The translations under genes were made by a program, and so were the position numbers. Positions 1 to 8,770 of a stretch of DNA of 64,000 nucleotides are shown here, in pieces (the first letter of the stretch is position 1; every line of letters starts with the position of its first letter). Source of the stretch: JANSYL01 sp963921255 (GTDB lineage: Bacteria > Pseudomonadota > Alphaproteobacteria > Rhodobacterales > Rhodobacteraceae). The DNA lies in assembly GCA_963921255.3 (NCBI GenBank), contig CAWUEW020000001.1, forward strand, positions 1,116,001 through 1,180,000, read 5' to 3'. A model generated the notes under the pieces. It did no database searches and was not told the DNA's origin. It worked only from the letters and a program-made list of their open reading frames with translations.

Positions 1-101
1 TGCCGTACGAAGACGCGCTCAAGGCCGCCTTCGGTAGCGGCCGACTGCTTGGGGAACTTGAAGGCTACAAACTCTACGAGGCGGCAAAGCCGAAACGCTG
101 A
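1..101 (+). CDS. C-terminal tail of an unidentified protein (partial)
   Basis: The reading frame is open from the window edge to a TGA at 99-101 and encodes about 32 residues ending in AAKPKR. The tail is mixed polar and hydrophobic (LLGELEGYKLYEA) and has no motif I recognise. It ends 30 bases before the next plus-strand gene, so the two may be co-transcribed. The function cannot be assigned from this fragment. Confidence 0.5.
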   Translation, partial: PYEDALKAAFGSGRLLGELEGYKLYEAAKPKR

Positions 102-131
102 ACCGCGCCTGAAACGCAGGATGACCGACCC

Positions 132-944
132 ATGACGCTTTCCATCCAGGGCAAGACCGCCATCATCACCGGTGCCGCAAACGGCGTCGGTCTCGCGATT
201 GCGCGGCATTTCATCGACCGCGGCGCAAACGTGATGTTCGCAGATCGCGACAAGGCCCGACTGGCCGACGAATGCGGCGAGATCGAAGACGACAAAGGGC
301 AGGTGCGCTACTTTGCCGGCGACCTGAGGGAAAAGCTGACCATCGAGAACCTAGTCTCGGCCACGATCGATGCGTTCGATCGGGTGGACATCCTTGTCAA
401 CGCCAGCCGGCAAGTGATGACGACCGATCCGCTGGACCCGAGCGATGAGTCGGTCGGAACGCTTTTGGATCAAAACATGTTCACCGCACTACGTTTGAGC
501 CAATCCGTGGCCAAGCGCATGATCGCCCAAGCCGAAGCCGATGGGCGCGAGGACGACGCCGCCATAGGGTCGATCATCAATGTCTCCTCCATCGCGGCGC
601 GGCGGACCCATCCCGAATTGATGGCCTACTCGATCAGTGCCGCCGCGCTTGATCAGGCGACACGCAGTCTTGCCATCGCCTTTGCGCCGCATCGCATTCG
701 GGTGAATGGTGTGGCCTTCGGCTCACTCATGTCCGCGAGCCTGAAAGATTCGCTGAACGAAACAGACGGTCTGCGCAACGAGATCCGCCAATGCACCCCG
801 CTTGGCCGCATCGCCTCGGCCAAGGAGGTCACCGGCGCGGTCCAGTTCCTGACCTCCGAGGGCGCAGGGTTCGTCACGGGCGAAGTGATTACCGTCGATG
901 GCGGGCGGACGCTGCTCGACAGCGTCAGCGCCGCTGCGCACTGA
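132..944 (+). CDS. SDR-family protein with altered catalytic residues
   Basis: A 270-residue Rossmann-fold protein of the short-chain dehydrogenase/reductase family. The cofactor loop TGAANGVG is at residues 13-20, the NVSS segment is near 150-153, and the C-terminal VTGEVITVDGG strand is typical of FabG-like SDRs. Two usual signatures are changed. NNAG is replaced by NASR, and the YxxxK motif reads YSISA, with Tyr166 kept but the lysine replaced by Ala170. Classical SDRs need that lysine for cofactor binding and for lowering the tyrosine pKa, so oxidoreductase activity is uncertain. The length is normal and there is no frameshift. It follows the unknown partial gene closely. The substrate is unknown. 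Confidence 0.85.
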   Translation: MTLSIQGKTAIITGAANGVGLAIARHFIDRGANVMFADRDKARLADECGEIEDDKGQVRYFAGDLREKLTIENLVSATIDAFDRVDILVNASRQVMTTDPLDPSDESVGTLLDQNMFTALRLSQSVAKRMIAQAEADGREDDAAIGSIINVSSIAARRTHPELMAYSISAAALDQATRSLAIAFAPHRIRVNGVAFGSLMSASLKDSLNETDGLRNEIRQCTPLGRIASAKEVTGAVQFLTSEGAGFVTGEVITVDGGRTLLDSVSAAAH

Positions 945-956
945 CCAGGATCGGGC

Positions 957-1550
957 TCACCCCGCGACCAGATCGCAGTTCGGGGCGCTCAGGTCGACGC
1001 CGCGCATCCATCCTTCGGTCAGCCTGCGACCGTCGGGGCCGGTTAGGATTTCGACATAGACCCATCCACCGGGACGGCCGAAATAGGTCGACAAGACAGA
1101 CTGACCGGTGCGCGCCATGCCGGCGATCGGCGCGCCGAGGAAAGCCCCTGACCGGACCGGGAAGTCCGCCCCTCTGTAGCCCCAACACGCGTAGCCACCC
1201 ACGTAATCCGGCGCAGGCAGGTCCATAATGCCGGCGAACCGTTGGTAGGTCTGACGCATGGCCGCTGTTGGCATCTGGCCGGTGGACACCCGGCACCCCA
1301 CGAATGCCTCGCCCTCGCGGATCAAGCTGACCGTCTCGGCATCGAGCCCGGTGGGCGTGGGGCCCGAAACCGTGCAGTTGACGTTGTCGAACAGCATCTG
1401 TCCTGTCACCGACTGGAAGCAATGGCCAAGCCGGTCAAAGATCATGTTTCGCAGAACCCAGGCTTCGGTGCAGTAGTCGACAGACTGAGCCGAGGCCGGC
1501 GCGGCCAATACGCCGAGGCAGAGGGCGACAGTTCGAACCAGACGACGCAT
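957..1550 (-). CDS. Exported DUF4453-type protein
   Basis: I place the start at the ATG at 1550, because it gives a clean signal peptide (MRRLVRTVALCLGVLAAPASA) cleaved after AQ. Longer in-frame starts would bury the signal. The mature part begins with a Cys/Trp-rich segment (YCTEAWVLRNMIFDRLGHCF) resembling the DUF4453/YARHG-like domain common in Rhodobacteraceae, which is an assignment from memory. A C-terminal half with VGCRV and GYACWGYRG follows. The protein is about 197 residues and probably periplasmic. It stands alone on the minus strand between two plus-strand enzymes, convergent with the SDR gene. Role unknown. Confidence 0.8.
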   Translation of the reverse strand: MRRLVRTVALCLGVLAAPASAQSVDYCTEAWVLRNMIFDRLGHCFQSVTGQMLFDNVNCTVSGPTPTGLDAETVSLIREGEAFVGCRVSTGQMPTAAMRQTYQRFAGIMDLPAPDYVGGYACWGYRGADFPVRSGAFLGAPIAGMARTGQSVLSTYFGRPGGWVYVEILTGPDGRRLTEGWMRGVDLSAPNCDLVAG

Positions 1551-1702
1551 GGTGGCGGTCCTCCCTTGAGAGCGGATGGCCGCAATACTACCCCAGAGCC
1601 GCGCCAACACATAGCACGTCGGACGCCCCGGAACCCAGTTGATCCCGCCCCTGTGCTCCCGCAAAGTTCCGCGCAAGGACGAAGCACGAACAGGGACACA
1701 CC

Positions 1703-2296
1703 ATGCCGCAGAAGATTGACCTCTGGATCACCGTGGGCAGCACGTACAGCTACCTGACCGCAAACCGGGCCCAGGACATGGCCGAGGCTGCCGGGGTGAC
1801 CCTGCACTTGCGTCCATTCTATCTGGGACGCATCTTTCGCGAGATGGGGTTCTGGCCGTTCCACCCGGACACGCCAAAGATGCGCTATATGTGGCGTGAC
1901 ATCGCCCGCAAATCTGCGGATCGGGGGTTATCCCCTAACCTGCCCGCACCCTACCCGGCGCCGCAGACAGATCGGGCGAACCGGGTCCTGCAGGCCTGTA
2001 TCAACCGGGGGGAAGGGTTTGCGTGGCTCAAAGCCTCGTACGTGGCCTGGTTTGAGAACGGGATGCTTCCGGGAGAGGACGACCACCTCACCGCCAGCCT
2101 GAGCGCAGCCGGTTTGCCCGTCGACGCGCTGCTGCAGGAGTCAGAAAGCGCGCCCATTGAGGACGCGCTTGTTGCTTCGACCGAGGCTGCCAAGGCCGCG
2201 GGTGTGTTCGGCGCCCCGACGTTTCTGGTGGGCGACGAACTGTTCTGGGGCGATGACCGGTTGCAAGACGCGCTGGCCTGGGCCAAACGCGCCTAG
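1703..2296 (+). CDS. 2-hydroxychromene-2-carboxylate isomerase/DsbA-like protein
   Basis: A 197-residue thioredoxin-fold protein of the HCCA isomerase/DsbA group (kappa-class GST relatives). The N-terminal VGSTYSYLTA places a serine where thiol oxidases carry CxxC, as in glutathione-dependent isomerases. LRPFYLGRIF follows, and near the C-terminus the cis-Pro region GVFGAPTFLVGDELFWGDDRL is characteristic. No signal peptide is visible, so it is probably cytoplasmic. NahD-type members isomerise an aromatic catabolite with glutathione, but no aromatic pathway genes lie nearby, so the natural substrate is unknown. Confidence 0.88.
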   Translation: MPQKIDLWITVGSTYSYLTANRAQDMAEAAGVTLHLRPFYLGRIFREMGFWPFHPDTPKMRYMWRDIARKSADRGLSPNLPAPYPAPQTDRANRVLQACINRGEGFAWLKASYVAWFENGMLPGEDDHLTASLSAAGLPVDALLQESESAPIEDALVASTEAAKAAGVFGAPTFLVGDELFWGDDRLQDALAWAKRA

Positions 2297-2299
2297 GCC

Positions 2300-3058
2300 T
2301 TAGCGGTCGTCTTCATCCTCGTCATCGTCGGCATTGCCTGCCGGCAAGTTGAACAGACTGTCAGCGTCCAGTTCGGGCTCGGGCGTTTCCGCTTCGTCAT
2401 CCGCATCGGTGAGCGAGAAGGTCTCAAGACCCGAGATGTTCGACGGCATCTTGGGTTCGGGATCCATGCCCAGGCTTTGTTCGGTCGACACCAGTTTGCG
2501 CCGCTCGTCATCGCTCATGACGCTGCCTTCGGCGGCTTTCTTGGCGTTGGCTTTCTGAACCGCGGCATCCAGCTCCGACTGCTTACACAGGCCAAGGGCC
2601 ACGGGGTCGATGGGTTGGATGTTGCTGATGTTCCAGTGCGTGCGTTCACGGATGGCCTGGATCGTCGGCTTCGTCGTGCCGACCAGCTTCGAGATTTGAC
2701 CGTCAGACAGCTCCGGGTGGAACTTAACCAGCCACAGGATCGACGCCGGGCGGTCCTGGCGCTTGGACAGTGGCGTATACCGGGGGCCGCGCCGCTTTTC
2801 CTCTCCGACCGCGGCCGGGTTGAACTTGAGCTTCAGGGCATAGAGCGGATCAGCCTCGGCCTTGTCGATCTCTTCCTGGGTCAACTGGTTGTTTACGATC
2901 GGGTCGAAACCTTTGACACCGGTTGCCACATCCCCGTCGGCGATGCCCTGCACCTCCAGCTCGTGCAGACCACAAAAATCCCCGATCTGCTTGAAGGTCA
3001 GGGTGGTGTTGTCGACCAGCCAAACGGCGGTGGCTTTCGCCATGATCGGTTTGTTCAT
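2300..3058 (-). CDS. trcR: Cell-cycle transcriptional regulator TrcR (DUF1013)
   Basis: A 252-residue protein with the strongly conserved DUF1013 organisation seen across Alphaproteobacteria. The N-terminal part (MAKATAVWLVDNTTLTFKQI) and the central RGPRYTPLSKRQDRPASILW segment with a helix-turn-helix-like stretch (SDGQISKLVGTTKPTIQAIR) are clear. The acidic C-terminal tail (residues about 210-252) is low-complexity. The family includes Caulobacter TrcR, a cell-cycle transcription factor. The window also carries CcrM far downstream, so this genome retains CcrM-era cell-cycle control. The gene is convergent with the HCCA isomerase, with the stops 3 bases apart. Confidence 0.92.
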   Translation of the reverse strand: MNKPIMAKATAVWLVDNTTLTFKQIGDFCGLHELEVQGIADGDVATGVKGFDPIVNNQLTQEEIDKAEADPLYALKLKFNPAAVGEEKRRGPRYTPLSKRQDRPASILWLVKFHPELSDGQISKLVGTTKPTIQAIRERTHWNISNIQPIDPVALGLCKQSELDAAVQKANAKKAAEGSVMSDDERRKLVSTEQSLGMDPEPKMPSNISGLETFSLTDADDEAETPEPELDADSLFNLPAGNADDDEDEDDR

Positions 3059-3182
3059 GTCACGCTCCTTACGGTAAGCCGGTCCCGACGCCGGAAATCG
3101 GCTGCGGAGGGTCTCCGCGGTTCCTCGATGTCGGGGAAGTTGCGGCGTATATAGGCGTGATGCCGGCCAGAGGGAAGAGCAA

Positions 3183-3818
3183 ATGAAACGCGTGATTGCC
3201 CTGTTGATGGGGATGTGGGCCTGCGCTGCCGCCGCCGAAGGTGAGCGTGCCGGCGACTTTGATTACTACGTGCTGGCGCTGAGCTGGACGCCCACATGGT
3301 GCGCCATCGAAGGGGATGACCGCGGCTCGCCCCAATGCGATCCGGGTCAGGGATTTGGCTTCACGCTCCATGGGTTGTGGCCGCAGTATGAAGAGGGCTG
3401 GCCAAGCTTCTGCCCCACGGTGGAACGCGCGCCGTCGCGCGGCATGACGGGGGAGATGGCAGGCCTCTTTGGCTCGTCCGGTCTGGCGTGGCACCAGTGG
3501 CGCAAACATGGTGTGTGCACGGGCCTCAGCGCCGCCGACTACTATCGCCTGTCGCAAGTGGCCTATGACAGGATTGCGCGGCCCGATGTGTTCCGGCGCT
3601 TGGATCAACCCGTGCGATTGCCCGCCGCGGTGGTGGAGGAGGCGTTCCTGGAAACCAACCCCGACCTCTCGCCTGATATGTTGACCGTGACCTGCCGACA
3701 GGACCGCATCCAGGAAGTTCGGATTTGCCTGACGCGCGAGCTGGAGCCGCGCCAATGCGCCGCCGATGTGCGTCGTGACTGCACCCTGTCGGACGCGCTA
3801 TTCAGCCCGATGCGGTAG
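3183..3818 (+). CDS. Ribonuclease T2 family protein
   Basis: A 211-residue exported RNase. A short signal peptide (about residues 1-18, ending ACAAAAEG) precedes the T2 core. Both active-site segments are intact: CAS I TLHGLWPQYEEGW with His63, and CAS II WHQWRKHGVC with the Glu position read as Gln and a following Lys-His pair. Several cysteines could form the family disulfides. T2 enzymes cleave single-stranded RNA through a 2',3'-cyclic phosphate, here in the periplasm or outside, perhaps for phosphate or nucleoside scavenging. It starts 124 bases from the divergent trcR gene and is convergent with recR. Confidence 0.93.
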   Translation: MKRVIALLMGMWACAAAAEGERAGDFDYYVLALSWTPTWCAIEGDDRGSPQCDPGQGFGFTLHGLWPQYEEGWPSFCPTVERAPSRGMTGEMAGLFGSSGLAWHQWRKHGVCTGLSAADYYRLSQVAYDRIARPDVFRRLDQPVRLPAAVVEEAFLETNPDLSPDMLTVTCRQDRIQEVRICLTRELEPRQCAADVRRDCTLSDALFSPMR

Positions 3819-3823
3819 CGATC

Positions 3824-4423
3824 TCAGAGGGTTTTGCGCGCCCGAAGTGCCGCCGAGATTGTGCCATCGTCGAGATAGTCCAACTCGCCCCCGATGGGCA
3901 CACCCTGCGCCAGCGAGGTGACCGTCACCTCGGCCCCCTCAAGCGCGTCGGCAATATAGTGGGCCGTGGTTTGCCCATCGACCGTCGCGTTGAGCGCCAG
4001 AACCACTTCACTGACCGACTCACTTGCGATCCGTTCCAAGAGCTTGGGGATGTGCAAATCCTCCGGCCCGATATCGTCCAGCGCACTCAGCGTTCCGCCC
4101 AGAACGTGATACCGCCCGCCGAACGCTTGTCCGCGCTCCATCGCCCACAGATCGGCGACATCCTCGACCACGCAAATCTGGCCATTGGCCCGACCGTCAT
4201 CCAAACAGATCGGGCACAGTTCGCCCGTGCCGATGTTCCCACAATTCAGGCATTCGCGGGCGCTGTCGGCCACCTTGCCCATCGCATCGGCCAAGGGGCG
4301 CATCAGCGGCCCGCGCTTTTTGATCAGGTGCAGAACGGCCCGGCGGGCCGACCGTGGCCCAAGCCCGGGCAGCCGCGCCATGATCTCGATCAGCGCCTCA
4401 ATATCCTTGGAGCCCTCGGCCAC
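3824..4423 (-). CDS. recR: Recombination mediator RecR
   Basis: A 199-residue RecR. It shows the helix-hairpin-helix (ARLPGLGPRSARRAVLHLIKK), the zinc finger CLNCGNIGTGELCPIC near residues 58-73, and the Toprim domain (ICVVEDVADLWAMERG, then VVLALNATVDGQTTAHYI). RecR acts with RecF/RecO to load RecA onto single-stranded gaps. The start is a GTG at 4421-4423, 12 bases downstream of the ybaB stop, in the dnaX-ybaB-recR operon order common in bacteria. Confidence 0.97.
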   Translation of the reverse strand: MAEGSKDIEALIEIMARLPGLGPRSARRAVLHLIKKRGPLMRPLADAMGKVADSARECLNCGNIGTGELCPICLDDGRANGQICVVEDVADLWAMERGQAFGGRYHVLGGTLSALDDIGPEDLHIPKLLERIASESVSEVVLALNATVDGQTTAHYIADALEGAEVTVTSLAQGVPIGGELDYLDDGTISAALRARKTL

Positions 4424-4435
4424 GCGCGCCGTCCT

Positions 4436-4780
4436 CTAGAACGGCATCTTCATGCCAGGGGGCAGGCCCATTTCCTCGGCCAGCTTTCCCATTTCTTCCT
4501 GGCTTCTTTCCTGCGCTTTGACTTGCGCATCCTTGATGGCCGCAAGGATCAGGTCTTCAACGACTTCCTTGTCATCTTCGTTGAAGATCGACGGGTCGAT
4601 ATCCAGCGCCGTCAACTCGCCCTTGGCGGTGGCCGTCGCCTTGACCAGTCCGGCCCCGGATTCCCCAACCACCGAAATCGTACCAAGCGCTTCCTGCATC
4701 TCGACCACTTTGCCCTGCATTTCCTGCGCTTGCTTCATCATCTTGGCCATGTCGCCAAGACCACCCAGACCTTTGAGCAT
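4436..4780 (-). CDS. Nucleoid-associated protein YbaB/EbfC
   Basis: A 114-residue protein starting MLKGLGGLGDMAKMMKQAQE. The ATG at 4780 is preceded by an AAGGAGA ribosome binding site and fits family starts. The body has the amphipathic N-terminal helix with Met/Gln-rich AQEMQGKVVEMQEAL and the GLVKATATAKGELTALDIDPS strand region. EbfC/YbaB proteins are DNA-binding dimers that coat the nucleoid. The gene lies between dnaX and recR, with 17 bases from the corrected dnaX stop. The uncorrected dnaX frame would run through most of this gene, which supports a frameshift in dnaX. Confidence 0.95.
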   Translation of the reverse strand: MLKGLGGLGDMAKMMKQAQEMQGKVVEMQEALGTISVVGESGAGLVKATATAKGELTALDIDPSIFNEDDKEVVEDLILAAIKDAQVKAQERSQEEMGKLAEEMGLPPGMKMPF

Positions 4781-4797
4781 CTCGCTCTCCTTGTGTT

Positions 4798-6551
4798 TCA
4801 GTCGTCCTCGAACGGGTCCCAATCATCATCTTCCGGCAAGGCTTCGAGGGCTCGACCTCGGCCTGTGCTTCGATGGCATCATGGGTGCGAATATCGGTGA
4901 TTTTGGCCTGCGGGAAAGCGGACAAAACCGCCTGCATCAGTGGATGCGTTTCGACCTCCGCCTCCATCTCGCGGCGCGCCGAGGCTTCGTCTTCCTCGAT
5001 CGTGGCGCCGCCACCGTCACTTTGGACCGAGATCGCCCATCGGGCGCCCGTTGCATGTTTCAGAGCGCGGCCCAAACGCTGCGCAAGATCGGTCGGTGCG
5101 GCCTCTGTCGGTTGGAACGTGATCTGCCCCGGGGCGTAGCTGACCAGACGCAGCGTGGTCTTGACCTCCACCAAGAGCTTCAGGTCCCGCAGCTCTTCGA
5201 TCAGGGCGACGACACTGTGAAAGGTTGGATAGCGGGACAGGTCGACCGCCTGCTCCACGGCCAGGGCCGCTTGTGCGCCGCCGCGCGACGGGCCGGACGA
5301 CGGTACCGGGGTCTGGCTGGCCGACGGACCGTTCTGGGGGCCTGCGCGCGGACCGGGGGCCGAGGGGGCGGGCCCGCTTGGCGGCGCCTCCTGCAGCTTT
5401 TTGACCAAGTCCCCCGGCGTCGGCAGATCAGCGATATGGGTCAGGCGGATCACCGCCATCTCGGCGGCCATCATCGCGTTGGGGGCCAGGCTGACCTCTT
5501 CCAACGCCTTCAACAGCATTTGCCACATCCGCGTCAGGACGCGCATGGGCAGGCGGTCGGCCAATGATTTTCCGCGCACCCGATCCTCGGGCGCGATTGT
5601 CGGATCATCGGCGGCCTGCGGCGTGATCTTGATGACGCTGAGCCAGTGGGTGATCTCGGCCAGATCGCGCAGCACGGCGACCGGATCGGCCCCATCGGCA
5701 TATTGCGCGCCCAACCCATCCAGCGCACCAGCGGCGTCCCCGCCCATGATCGCTTCGAACAGGTCCATGACCCGACCGCGATCCGCAAGGCCAAGCATTG
5801 CGCGCACCTGGTCGGCGGTGGTTTCGCCCGCACCGTGCGCGATGGCCTGGTCCAATAAGCTCATGGCGTCCCGAACCGAGCCTTCCGCGGCACGCGTGAT
5901 CAACGCCAGCGCATCCTCGGCAATCTCGGCGCCCTCAAGCCCGGCCACTTTCTGAAGATGGGCGATCATCACCTCGGGCTCGATACGACGCAAATCGAAG
6001 CGTTGGCAGCGCGACAGGACCGTGACCGGCACTTTTCGAATCTCGGTCGTGGCAAACAGGAACTTCACATGGGCCGGTGGCTCTTCCAGCGTCTTGAGCA
6101 GCGCGTTGAATGCGCTGGTCGACAGCATGTGAACCTCATCAATGATGAAGATCTTGTAGCGCGCCTGCGCGGCGCGGTAGCTGACCGTCTCGATGATTGC
6201 GTCGCGGATGTTCTGGACGCCCGTGTTCGAGGCGGCGTCCATTTCCATCACGTCGACATGGCGCCCTTCGGAAATGGCGACACAGTTTTCGCACAGTCCA
6301 CAGGGGTCGGTGGTTGGCCCGCCCTGTCCGTCCGGCCCAATACAATTCAAGCCTTTGGCGATGATCCGCGCCGTGGTGGTTTTTCCCGTCCCACGGATAC
6401 CGGTCAGCATGAAGGCCTGCGCGATGCGATCCGCCTCGAACGCGTTTTTCAACGTCCGAACCATCGCTTCCTGCCCGATGAGATCGGCAAAGGTCGCGGG
6501 GCGGTATTTTCGCGCCAGAACCTGATAGCCAGTATCGGGGGTGTCGCTCAT
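4798..6551 (-). CDS. dnaX: DNA polymerase III subunit tau/gamma, with a C-terminal frameshift
   Basis: Clamp-loader ATPase of the replisome. Walker A GIRGTGKTTT is at residues 51-60, zinc-binding cysteines are at 70, 84, 87 and 90, and Walker B IIDEVHML is at 136-143. Sensor-type ATTEIRKVP and SRCQRF follow, then a Pro/Ala-rich linker (about 385-430) and a tau C-terminal domain. After AEVE (about 4851) the frame as given loses homology and runs on to 4572 inside ybaB. Restoring one base at the CCC of 4848-4850 returns a conserved-looking acidic end, EALPEDDDWDPFEDD, with a TGA at 4798-4800. I annotate that corrected end. It heads the dnaX-ybaB-recR operon. Confidence 0.93.
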
Positions 6552-6648
6552 GCAAGGGTGCTTTCGGGGCCGCTACAGTCACCCGCCAGACTAGGCGGAA
6601 GCCGGGGCAAGGTCCATAAGCTGCGGGACCGACTTGGCGTCGACGGAA

Positions 6649-7032
6649 ATGTCTGGCAAGGCAGTGGAATTGACTGGGAAGGAACCCACTTTGGCCGAAC
6701 ATCAGCCCAACCCCGTTCTCGTCGCCGCGATGGCGGCGTTCTTCGTGGCCATGACGCTGGCCGCCCTGGTGTTCTGGGTGCTGGCCCTGGTGCTGCCCGG
6801 CGGCATTACGGGTGCCATCGCCTTTGTCGGGCCGACGGGGATCGCGATTGTTGGCGCGCTTCATATTCCGACGGCGATCGTGGGCATTCTCCTGTGGCAA
6901 TGGTACCGGCGCCGCTTGCCCGCCCTTCAGCGGGTCGCCCTCGAAGCTGCGACGCTGTATTTCGGGCTGCTCGTGCTGATCAGCATCTTTTTCAATTATC
7001 TCGCGGTCTCGTTCTTCGACAGCATCAGCTGA
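6649..7032 (+). CDS. Small integral membrane protein of unknown function
   Basis: About 128 residues with three hydrophobic segments (VLVAAMAAFFVAMTLAALVF, a central Gly/Ile-rich span, and ATLYFGLLVLISIFFNYLAV). A basic loop WQWYRRRLP sits before the last helix. The ATG at 6649 is used here. A TTG at 6691 has a better ribosome site (GGAAGGA at 6677-6683) and would give a 114-residue protein that starts just before the first helix, so the shorter form may be the real one. The gene is divergent from dnaX. Not recognised as a named family; probably inner membrane. Confidence 0.7.
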   Translation: MSGKAVELTGKEPTLAEHQPNPVLVAAMAAFFVAMTLAALVFWVLALVLPGGITGAIAFVGPTGIAIVGALHIPTAIVGILLWQWYRRRLPALQRVALEAATLYFGLLVLISIFFNYLAVSFFDSIS

Positions 7033-7127
7033 CGGCGGTGTTGCCGGACGCCGCTTCTTGTCCTAGGGTCGCGGCGCTGCTCGGGGCAGCATCCAGGTCC
7101 GCGGAAAGCCGTCATCGGCACCCCATT

Positions 7128-7141
7128 TGTCTGATCAGACA
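7128..7141. promoter_or_regulatory. Perfect 14-bp palindrome, possible operator
   Basis: TGTCTGATCAGACA is a perfect inverted repeat 62 bases before the ankyrin-repeat gene start. Its form (TGTCTGA arms) resembles operators of GntR/FadR-type dimeric regulators, but no regulator gene adjoins it, so the assignment is a guess. Confidence 0.35.
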
Positions 7142-7203
7142 TCCTTTCGGTGTCTCTCTTGCCCGGTTGAGCGGACCATTGGGCGGTGTACGGAGGGAAC
7201 CCG

Positions 7204-8745
7204 ATGACCAAATCCATGGACCAATTGCGCCGCGATGCGAAGGCGCTGAAGACCGACTATGATGCGGGCGACACGCACGCGCGGACGCGTGTGAACAACT
7301 GGATCCCCGATCACGAAGACCGCACCCTGAAACATGCCGACTTCCTGCATGTCGTGGCCCGCGACCAGGGGTTCGGCAGTTGGCCCCACATGAAACTGGC
7401 GGTCGAGACGATGGGTATGGATCGCGCCGCCAAGCAGCAGCGCCTGATCACGGCGGTCCATCATGGACAGGCCTGGGTCGTGGACAAGCTGTTGGACGAC
7501 ACCCCCGACCTGGCCGACGGTCATTTCGGGTTGCTGTGCGCGCTGTATCTGAAAGACGCCGTGGCCGACTGGCTGGACCGAGACCCAGAGGCCGCAACCC
7601 GTAAACTGGGCGTCGCGCCACCACTGATGCATCTGGCCCGGTCGCGCATGCTGCCGCATTACCCGGACCGCGAGGGCGACATGCTGGCGATTGCGGACAT
7701 GTTGCTGGCCAAGGGGGCGGATGTGAACGCGGGGGCACCCGCCTATGTCGGCAGCGATCACATGCTGTCGACGCTTTATTTCGCGGTCGGGCACGCCGGG
7801 AACATGCCCATGACACGCTGGCTGCTGGAACACGGCGCCGATCCGAACGACAACGAATCGCTCTACCACTCGACCGAGCTTGGGCATCACGAAGGACTGC
7901 GGATGCTGCTGGAACACGGCGCCGACCCCAAGGGCACGAACGCCATGCTGCGAGCGATGGATTTCCACGATACCGAGGCGGTGAAACTGCTGCTCGAGGC
8001 CGGTGCGCTGGCCGATGAGTTCAACGGCGATCATGTCGGCGGCGAGGCGCCTTGGGTTGTCCCGGCGCTCCACCAAGCCGCCCGGCGCATGTCCCCGCCA
8101 GAGATGGTCGAGGTGCTTTTGGATGCGGGGGCGGATCCGGCGCGTTCGTATCAGGGGATGACGCCCTACGCCTATGCACGCGTGTTCGGGAACACGGGTC
8201 TTGCCCAGGCATTGGAGGCACGCGGGCACGCAACCGACCTGTCCGGGGTGGAGCAGCAAATGGCGGATATCGCGGATGGCAACGTCCCGTCGCCGCGCTT
8301 CATTGACCCCGAACAGTTGCCCGACGCCTGCCGCAACATCATCCGGATGATTCTGCACCTTCCCGGCACGCTGCCCCATGTTCAGCGCCTCGTCGACGCC
8401 GGCATCGAGTACGACCGGCCCGACACCGAGGGCCTGACGCCGGTGCAGCTTGCAGGGTGGGAGGGATTGCCCGAGGTGATGGCCTACTTCCTGACGCTCA
8501 AACCCGACCTGGGGCACGTCAACGGCTATGGCGGGACGCTTCTGTCGACGATCCTGCATGGATCGGAGAACTGCCCGGATCGGGAGCATCGCGATCACCT
8601 GCGCTGCCTCCAGATGGCTCTGGAGGAAGGGGTCGCGCTGCCCCGCCGGGCGGCAGACCTGGCGGGCGATCCGGAGATCGCTGCGTTCCTGCAAGACTGG
8701 GCGGCCTCCCACCCGGGACAAGTGATGGACGGCGGACCGGCCTGA
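7204..8745 (+). CDS. Ankyrin-repeat protein
   Basis: A 513-residue cytoplasmic protein; the ATG at 7204 follows a GGAGG site. The first 60 residues (QLRRDAKALKTDYDAGD to DQGFGSWPHMKLAVE) match the short N-terminal module often seen ahead of bacterial ankyrin arrays. Several degenerate ankyrin units follow, recognisable by ADMLLAKGADVNAG, RWLLEHGADPNDN, RMLLEHGADPKG, KLLLEAGALADEF and EVLLDAGADPARSY, with a second set after residue 400 (QRLVDAGIEYDRPDTEGLTPVQLAGWEG). Ankyrin arrays bind proteins; no catalytic domain is visible. It lacks a signal peptide or membrane segment, so interaction partners inside the cell are expected. Confidence 0.88.
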   Translation: MTKSMDQLRRDAKALKTDYDAGDTHARTRVNNWIPDHEDRTLKHADFLHVVARDQGFGSWPHMKLAVETMGMDRAAKQQRLITAVHHGQAWVVDKLLDDTPDLADGHFGLLCALYLKDAVADWLDRDPEAATRKLGVAPPLMHLARSRMLPHYPDREGDMLAIADMLLAKGADVNAGAPAYVGSDHMLSTLYFAVGHAGNMPMTRWLLEHGADPNDNESLYHSTELGHHEGLRMLLEHGADPKGTNAMLRAMDFHDTEAVKLLLEAGALADEFNGDHVGGEAPWVVPALHQAARRMSPPEMVEVLLDAGADPARSYQGMTPYAYARVFGNTGLAQALEARGHATDLSGVEQQMADIADGNVPSPRFIDPEQLPDACRNIIRMILHLPGTLPHVQRLVDAGIEYDRPDTEGLTPVQLAGWEGLPEVMAYFLTLKPDLGHVNGYGGTLLSTILHGSENCPDREHRDHLRCLQMALEEGVALPRRAADLAGDPEIAAFLQDWAASHPGQVMDGGPA

Positions 8746-8770
8746 CGCGTCAAAGCTGTCGGGGGGTAAG

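Noticed and set aside
4572..4860. Programmed -1 frameshift in dnaX, as in E. coli gamma synthesis
   Set aside because: A -1 shift would restore the frame, but there is no slippery heptamer at the site (it reads GAGCCCTCG) and the shift would occur near the extreme C-terminus, not in the linker. A lost base is simpler.
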